Below, piece by piece: positions 60,375 to 64,000 of a DNA stretch of 64,000 nt. The position numbers and the translations under genes were made by a program. The stretch is taken from the NCBI GenBank assembly GCA_046349955.1, contig JAXMBI010000002.1, positions 124,001 to 188,000 on the forward strand. Direction: 5' to 3'. This DNA comes from JBGAPH01 sp046349955. GTDB lineage: Bacteria; Planctomycetota; Planctomycetia; Pirellulales; JBGAPH01. The notes beneath the pieces were generated by a model. That model had not been told where the DNA came from and did not search any database. It saw only the letters and a program-made list of their open reading frames with translations. The first letter of the stretch is position 1; each line of letters begins with the position of its first letter.

Positions 60375-61559
60375 ATGACTGAACCATCCACCGAGATTCC
60401 TGCCGCCGACCCGGCTAACTCAATGCCGCCTGACGAGGCGCCGGCCCCCGCCGCCATGACCCCCGCGCAGCTTGCCGAGGCCAAGGAGTATGGGCAGCGG
60501 CAGCTGGTTTGCACGCTGCTCGACAAGGCGCTCGATGTGGTCGTGCTGGCGGTCATTGCGCTCGTGATCGCCCGGCCGTTCGACGCTTGGCTCGTGTCCT
60601 CGGGCATCGAAAACGCTTGGCTGCGCGTGGCGTGCATCTACCTGGGCACGCTGGGGCTGCACGAGATCGTGTCGTTTCCTTTGTCGTTCTATGCAGGCTA
60701 TCTGCTCGAGCATCGCTACGGGCTGAGCAAGCTCTCGGTGGGCAAGTGGCTGCGGCGGCATTTCAAGAAGCTCGCGCTCCTGTCGGTGTTCACGCTGCTG
60801 CTCACCTGGGGGTTGTTCGGCGTGATCTGGGCCACGGGCCCCTGGTGGTGGGCCGTCGCGGGCGGGTTGTTTTTCGTGCTCAGCATCGTGGTGGGGCAGG
60901 TCGTGCCGGTGCTCATCGTGCCCCTCTTCTACAAGGTGGAGCGGCTCGAGGACGCCGAGCTGTCCGGCCGGATGAAGCGTCTTTCCGAGGGAACCGGGCT
61001 GTCGATCGAGGGGGTCTATCGCTTGGGCCTGAGCGAAGAAACGGTCAAGGCCAACGCCATGCTGGCCGGCCTGGGGCGCACCCGCCGCGTACTGATGGGA
61101 GACACGCTGCTCGCGGGCTTTTCGCCCGACGAGATCGAGGTGATCTTCGCCCACGAGATTGGGCATCATGTATACGGCCACATCTGGAAGATGATCCTGA
61201 TCGGCGCGGCCTACACCGTGGCGGGATTCTGGCTGGCGAACCAGGTGCTCGCCGCCTGGACCGGCCCCGGCTACGACCCGCGCCAGCTTCCGCCGAGCGC
61301 GCTGCCGCTGTTGATGCTGATCCTCACGCTGTTCTCGCTGGCCCTCGAGCCGCTGCAAAACGCGCTCAGCCGCCGCTTCGAACGGCAGTGCGACCGCTAC
61401 GCGCTCACGCGGACGGGACTGCGGGCGGCCTATCAATCGGCCTTCCAAAAGCTGGCGGTGCTCAACAAGGACGACCCCGACCCGCACCCGCTCGAAGTGG
61501 CCTGGTTTCATAGCCACCCACCGATTCGGGACCGGCTGGCGATCGCGGAGGAGGGGTGA
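60375..61559 (+). CDS. M48-family membrane metalloprotease (Ste24/CAAX type)
   Basis: A 394-residue protease. Several helices lie between residues 45 and 190, followed by the zinc motif HEIGH (260-264), a further membrane pair, and the third ligand region RRFERQCDRYAL near 340. The C-terminal HSHPPIRDRLA is typical of Ste24-like enzymes. ATG 60375 is chosen; the frame opens at 60042, antisense to the preceding gene. It probably acts in membrane protein quality control. Monocistronic by context. Confidence 0.93.
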   Translation: MTEPSTEIPAADPANSMPPDEAPAPAAMTPAQLAEAKEYGQRQLVCTLLDKALDVVVLAVIALVIARPFDAWLVSSGIENAWLRVACIYLGTLGLHEIVSFPLSFYAGYLLEHRYGLSKLSVGKWLRRHFKKLALLSVFTLLLTWGLFGVIWATGPWWWAVAGGLFFVLSIVVGQVVPVLIVPLFYKVERLEDAELSGRMKRLSEGTGLSIEGVYRLGLSEETVKANAMLAGLGRTRRVLMGDTLLAGFSPDEIEVIFAHEIGHHVYGHIWKMILIGAAYTVAGFWLANQVLAAWTGPGYDPRQLPPSALPLLMLILTLFSLALEPLQNALSRRFERQCDRYALTRTGLRAAYQSAFQKLAVLNKDDPDPHPLEVAWFHSHPPIRDRLAIAEEG

Positions 61560-62188
61560 GCCGGTTTGGTTCAGGCGAGTGTGCTGCGTCGCAGCCGGGT
61601 TGCTTCTGATACCAGCCCGCAGCGCAAGAGCGCAAGCAAGGGAGAGCCACATTTCCTTGGCGAGCTACGGACGAACCGCGCGCCTGCGGGCCGCATCCGC
61701 AGTTGCAGCGCCCAACGTCGCTCGTGTCCCTTGCTTGCGCTTTTTGAAGTTGCGCTTTTGGTTGGAAGTGGGGGCATGGACCAAGCGTTTTGCTCTTGGA
61801 GCGAGCAAGGCTACGTGCAGCCCCGGCAGGGGCGACCCGATCATAGCCCCGGGCCAGGGCAGCGTGAGCTGACCGCAGCCCGGGGTCCGTTAGAAGTAGG
61901 GAACAAAGCCCCGCAGGGGCGACACAAGAACTGCTTGCCAGCGCAGGACTCAAGCATGTCTGTCGCCCCTCCGGGGCTCTTTGTTTCCGTGGGGCGTACC
62001 CCGGGCGGCGTCCGGCTTGCGCCGGCCTTGCCCGGGGCTATTATCGGGTCGCCCCTGCCGGGGCTGCATGCCGCGCCTCACGCTTCGCAGATGCCAAAGC
62101 GCAACTTCAAAACTTGCGCTGCGGGCTAGTGTAACGCAGCCCGAAAACAAGTTTTGACCGAGGATGAGGCACTCGACTGCCGAGGGCC
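61560..62188. repeat. Composite ~515-bp inverted-repeat region
   Basis: No gene is seen. The outer arms AGCCCGCAGCGCAAG (61614-61628) and complement (62113-62127) are perfect. A 17-bp inner pair lies at 61742-61758 and 62096-62112. Between them two ~105-bp segments (about 61816-61921 and 61966-62071) are homologous in opposite orientation, each a string of AGCCCCGGCAGGGGCGAC-type palindromes. It resembles dispersed planctomycete repeats nested into one large palindrome. Confidence 0.78.
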
Positions 62189-62992
62189 TTATTCCTCCCG
62201 GTTCGCCAAATACGTCAGATAGTCCGCCAGCGCCTGCTCCGGGTTCGGGATTAGGCGGCGAATTTGGGAAGAGAGGGGCTCCGCCGAGGCATTGGCCCGC
62301 AGCGTGTGCAGGTAGCCGCGGAGGAGGTCGCGGCGGGCAGGCTCCGTTTCGAGCAGGAAGTGTACCCAGGCCCACGACTCCGCGTAGTCGCGCTGCGTCA
62401 TTTCTTGGCCGCTCTGCAACTGCTCCAGGCGGAAGAGGGCCGGCCGCCAGGCGCCGGTTTGCAGGGCGCCGTAGAGCTCGTCGACGTGCGGGCGGTTCAG
62501 GCCGCCGTGGCCGCGGGGAACCTCGAAGAACTCCGCCAGCCCTTCATCGAGCCAGAGGGGCAAGTTGGGCACCACGGCGTGCAAGTAGCCGTGGGCCGTT
62601 TCATGCCGCAGATCCTCGGCCACACGGTCGCCCCAGTGGGCGTACACCTCGAGCCGGGTGTCGCTCTCGAAGAAAAAGGCCCGCCGCGAAGGAAGCTCCG
62701 GATGGTGCAGGGCCATGAACGACTGATAGCGCCCCGGCGAATCGAACAGGTAGACGTGGATCGGCTCGTCGGAAACGGGCAGGGCGAACTTGGTGCTCAT
62801 GTCGCCCCGCAGCGCCGCGAGCTCGTCGACCAGACGGTGCTGGCGCGGCAACGGAAAGTCGCTGTAGACCACCAGTTGCTCGCGCACGAGCACACTGCCG
62901 CCGGGCAACTGCGAAGGGGTGGGCCAGGCGCGGCAACCCGCGGCCGCGAGCGCGGCGAGCGCGATTCCCCAACTGAGCCTGCGTCTTGGCAT
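62189..62992 (-). CDS. Lipoprotein with HEXXH peptidase-like motif (DUF1570-like)
   Basis: A 267-residue protein. The N-terminus is a lipoprotein signal (IALAALAAAGC, lipidation at Cys20). The zinc motif HETAHGYLH lies near residue 140, followed by PLWLDEGLAEFFE, whose Glu is a probable third ligand (gluzincin pattern). This matches the peptidase-MA/DUF1570 type. The mature protein would sit on the outer membrane or envelope. ATG at 62992 is chosen because it precedes the signal; the frame opens at 63148. Confidence 0.8.
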   Translation of the reverse strand: MPRRRLSWGIALAALAAAGCRAWPTPSQLPGGSVLVREQLVVYSDFPLPRQHRLVDELAALRGDMSTKFALPVSDEPIHVYLFDSPGRYQSFMALHHPELPSRRAFFFESDTRLEVYAHWGDRVAEDLRHETAHGYLHAVVPNLPLWLDEGLAEFFEVPRGHGGLNRPHVDELYGALQTGAWRPALFRLEQLQSGQEMTQRDYAESWAWVHFLLETEPARRDLLRGYLHTLRANASAEPLSSQIRRLIPNPEQALADYLTYLANREE

Positions 62993-63265
62993 CCGTGCGT
63001 CCCGAGCCAAACCAGCCGCTCCGAGCGCTTCCAGCGCAGAACGCGGCGCGACAGCATGATAGCGTTCGCTCAGCCCATCGCCCAAGACCAGTAGCCGCAG
63101 GCCATGCCAGCGATCGGCCGGTTCAGGCCCCCTCCCGGGGAGGTGCAAATCTCAGCCCACCCATCAAAACTTACTGATATTTATTGAAAATAGTTGCATC
63201 CAGCAGTATGTTCGCCGGCGCGTCCGTGTCGTCCTCCCAACACCTTTCTTCACGGAAAGCGTTCG

Positions 63266-64000
63266 ATGTCTCTCACCCTGCGCGCGCTGCGTCGTTGGCT
63301 TGGCTGGTCGGCGTTTCTATGGGCGGCTGCTGGCTGGCCGCTGGCCCTGACGGCCCAAACCCTGATTTACCAGGAGAACTTCAATACCGACGGCGAGAAG
63401 GAAGGCCGCTACACCACCTTCGGCCGCGGACACAGCAAGACCGACGCCGGCCCCGCCTACTGGGAACACAGCTCCCTGCTGGGCAACGTGGGCACGAACA
63501 ACAAGGCCCTGGCCCGCCGGGCCGGCATTCTCTGGAGCCACGACATCGACCCGACCCAGTGGACCGACGACGCCCTCGACGTGTTCGACGCGACGGTCGA
63601 CTGGGCCATGAGCGGCAAGCACAACGCCAACATCTTCATTACTCCCAGCGCCGGCTCGCAGAGCGATGACTTCATCGTGCAGCGGCTCACCGACCTGGGG
63701 CACACGGTCACCGAGCTCGGCGGCGCCGACCCCTTGCCCGGCAAAGACGTGGCCGACCTGATCATTCATTCGAGCGCGGGGGCAGTCGACCCGCCGACCA
63801 AGTTCAACGCGTCGGAAGTTCCCTTGCTCACCTATAACGAGGGCAACCACGACGACGTGGCCCTCACCACGATCGGCGCGGTGCAAACCCTGCAGCCAAC
63901 CGTCGACATCGTCGCGGCCGGACATCCGGCGGCCGGCGGCAAGACGGGTTCCATTCAGTGGACGAATTCGCCTGTGAGCTTGCATACGATGGGGCCGGTC
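63266..64000 (+). CDS. Secreted protein, 3' end beyond the window
   Basis: A frame open from ATG 63266 to the window end, 245 codons without stop. Residues 1-32 form a signal peptide (LGWSAFLWAAAGWPLALTAQ). The mature part begins TLIYQENFNTDGEKEGRYTT, a common opening of planctomycete exported beta-rich proteins, and continues with NIFITPSAGSQSDDFIVQRL and DVADLIIHSSAGAV. The latter suggests a Rossmann-like or glutamine-amidotransferase-like segment; no family is certain. The upstream region has an AT-rich block (63167-63199). Confidence 0.72.
   Translation, partial: MSLTLRALRRWLGWSAFLWAAAGWPLALTAQTLIYQENFNTDGEKEGRYTTFGRGHSKTDAGPAYWEHSSLLGNVGTNNKALARRAGILWSHDIDPTQWTDDALDVFDATVDWAMSGKHNANIFITPSAGSQSDDFIVQRLTDLGHTVTELGGADPLPGKDVADLIIHSSAGAVDPPTKFNASEVPLLTYNEGNHDDVALTTIGAVQTLQPTVDIVAAGHPAAGGKTGSIQWTNSPVSLHTMGPV

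Noticed and set aside
1..64000. CRISPR arrays, tRNA and rRNA genes
   Set aside because: No regularly spaced direct repeats, tRNA cloverleaf-like segments or rRNA sequence were recognised; a tRNA or covariance-model scan was not possible here.

Overview
The window looks like a chromosomal segment of a planctomycete, probably order Pirellulales. It is GC-rich. It encodes two PEP-CTERM-tailed exported proteins (one with a dockerin pair), a DUF1559-type pseudopilin, a DUF1501/DUF1800 pair, a TauE plus DUF1634 pair, and several families of dispersed palindromic repeats. The family-level assignment is inference. No rRNA, tRNA or CRISPR array was found.

Layout. (1) Positions 1-6551, minus strand: a phage DNA-packaging remnant (ParB-like protein, ABC-ATPase/GNAT fusion, small terminase-like protein, large terminase, portal) interrupted by a REP-associated tyrosine transposase. 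A KAP-type membrane NTPase follows at 6820-8313 on the plus strand. (2) Positions 8334-10492, minus: an exported protein and a HlyD-type adaptor, divergent from the next block. (3) Positions 11102-33569, plus: a 22-kb iterative polyketide/PUFA-synthase-like locus. Two megasynthases (about 2759 and 1837 aa) carry between them flavin enoyl reductase, KS, AT, tandem ACP, KR, KS, AT, ACP, DH and a C-terminal phosphopantetheinyl transferase. They are followed by two alkaline-phosphatase-superfamily enzymes, a beta-propeller/methyltransferase-like fusion, a free ACP, an alpha/beta hydrolase and a tandem double SDR. A PHB-depolymerase-like esterase and, on the opposite strand, a TPR protein coupled to a catalytically dead M50-like membrane protein close this end.

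(4) Positions 36936-46619: a dockerin/PEP-CTERM hydrolase-like protein, then a GntR(YtrA)-regulated operon: ABC ATPase, two tandem paralogous very large ABC-2-like membrane proteins and a pseudopilin, joined by stop/start overlaps or short gaps. (5) Positions 46683-50808: small housekeeping genes (pcm, PfkB kinase, methyltransferase, His-rich membrane miniprotein, PEP-CTERM protein, coiled-coil protein). (6) Positions 50918-54140: a di-haem cytochrome c peroxidase behind a promoter with a perfect Fur-family operator in its spacer, then a SufU-like scaffold and SufS desulfurase. (7) Positions 54137-64000: a repeat doublet, TauE/DUF1634, the DUF1501-DUF1800-unknown operon, an M48 protease, a large composite inverted repeat, an HEXXH lipoprotein and a secreted protein cut by the window end.

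The most noteworthy system is block 3. All catalytic types normally spread over PfaA-PfaE of polyunsaturated fatty acid synthases are compressed into two polypeptides, with an unusual tailoring set of two phosphodiesterase-like enzymes, a propeller fusion and a free ACP. Flanking genes (HlyD adaptor on one side, PqqD-like/M50 pseudoprotease plus TPR on the other) could be an export or envelope-handling module for it. That link is inference.
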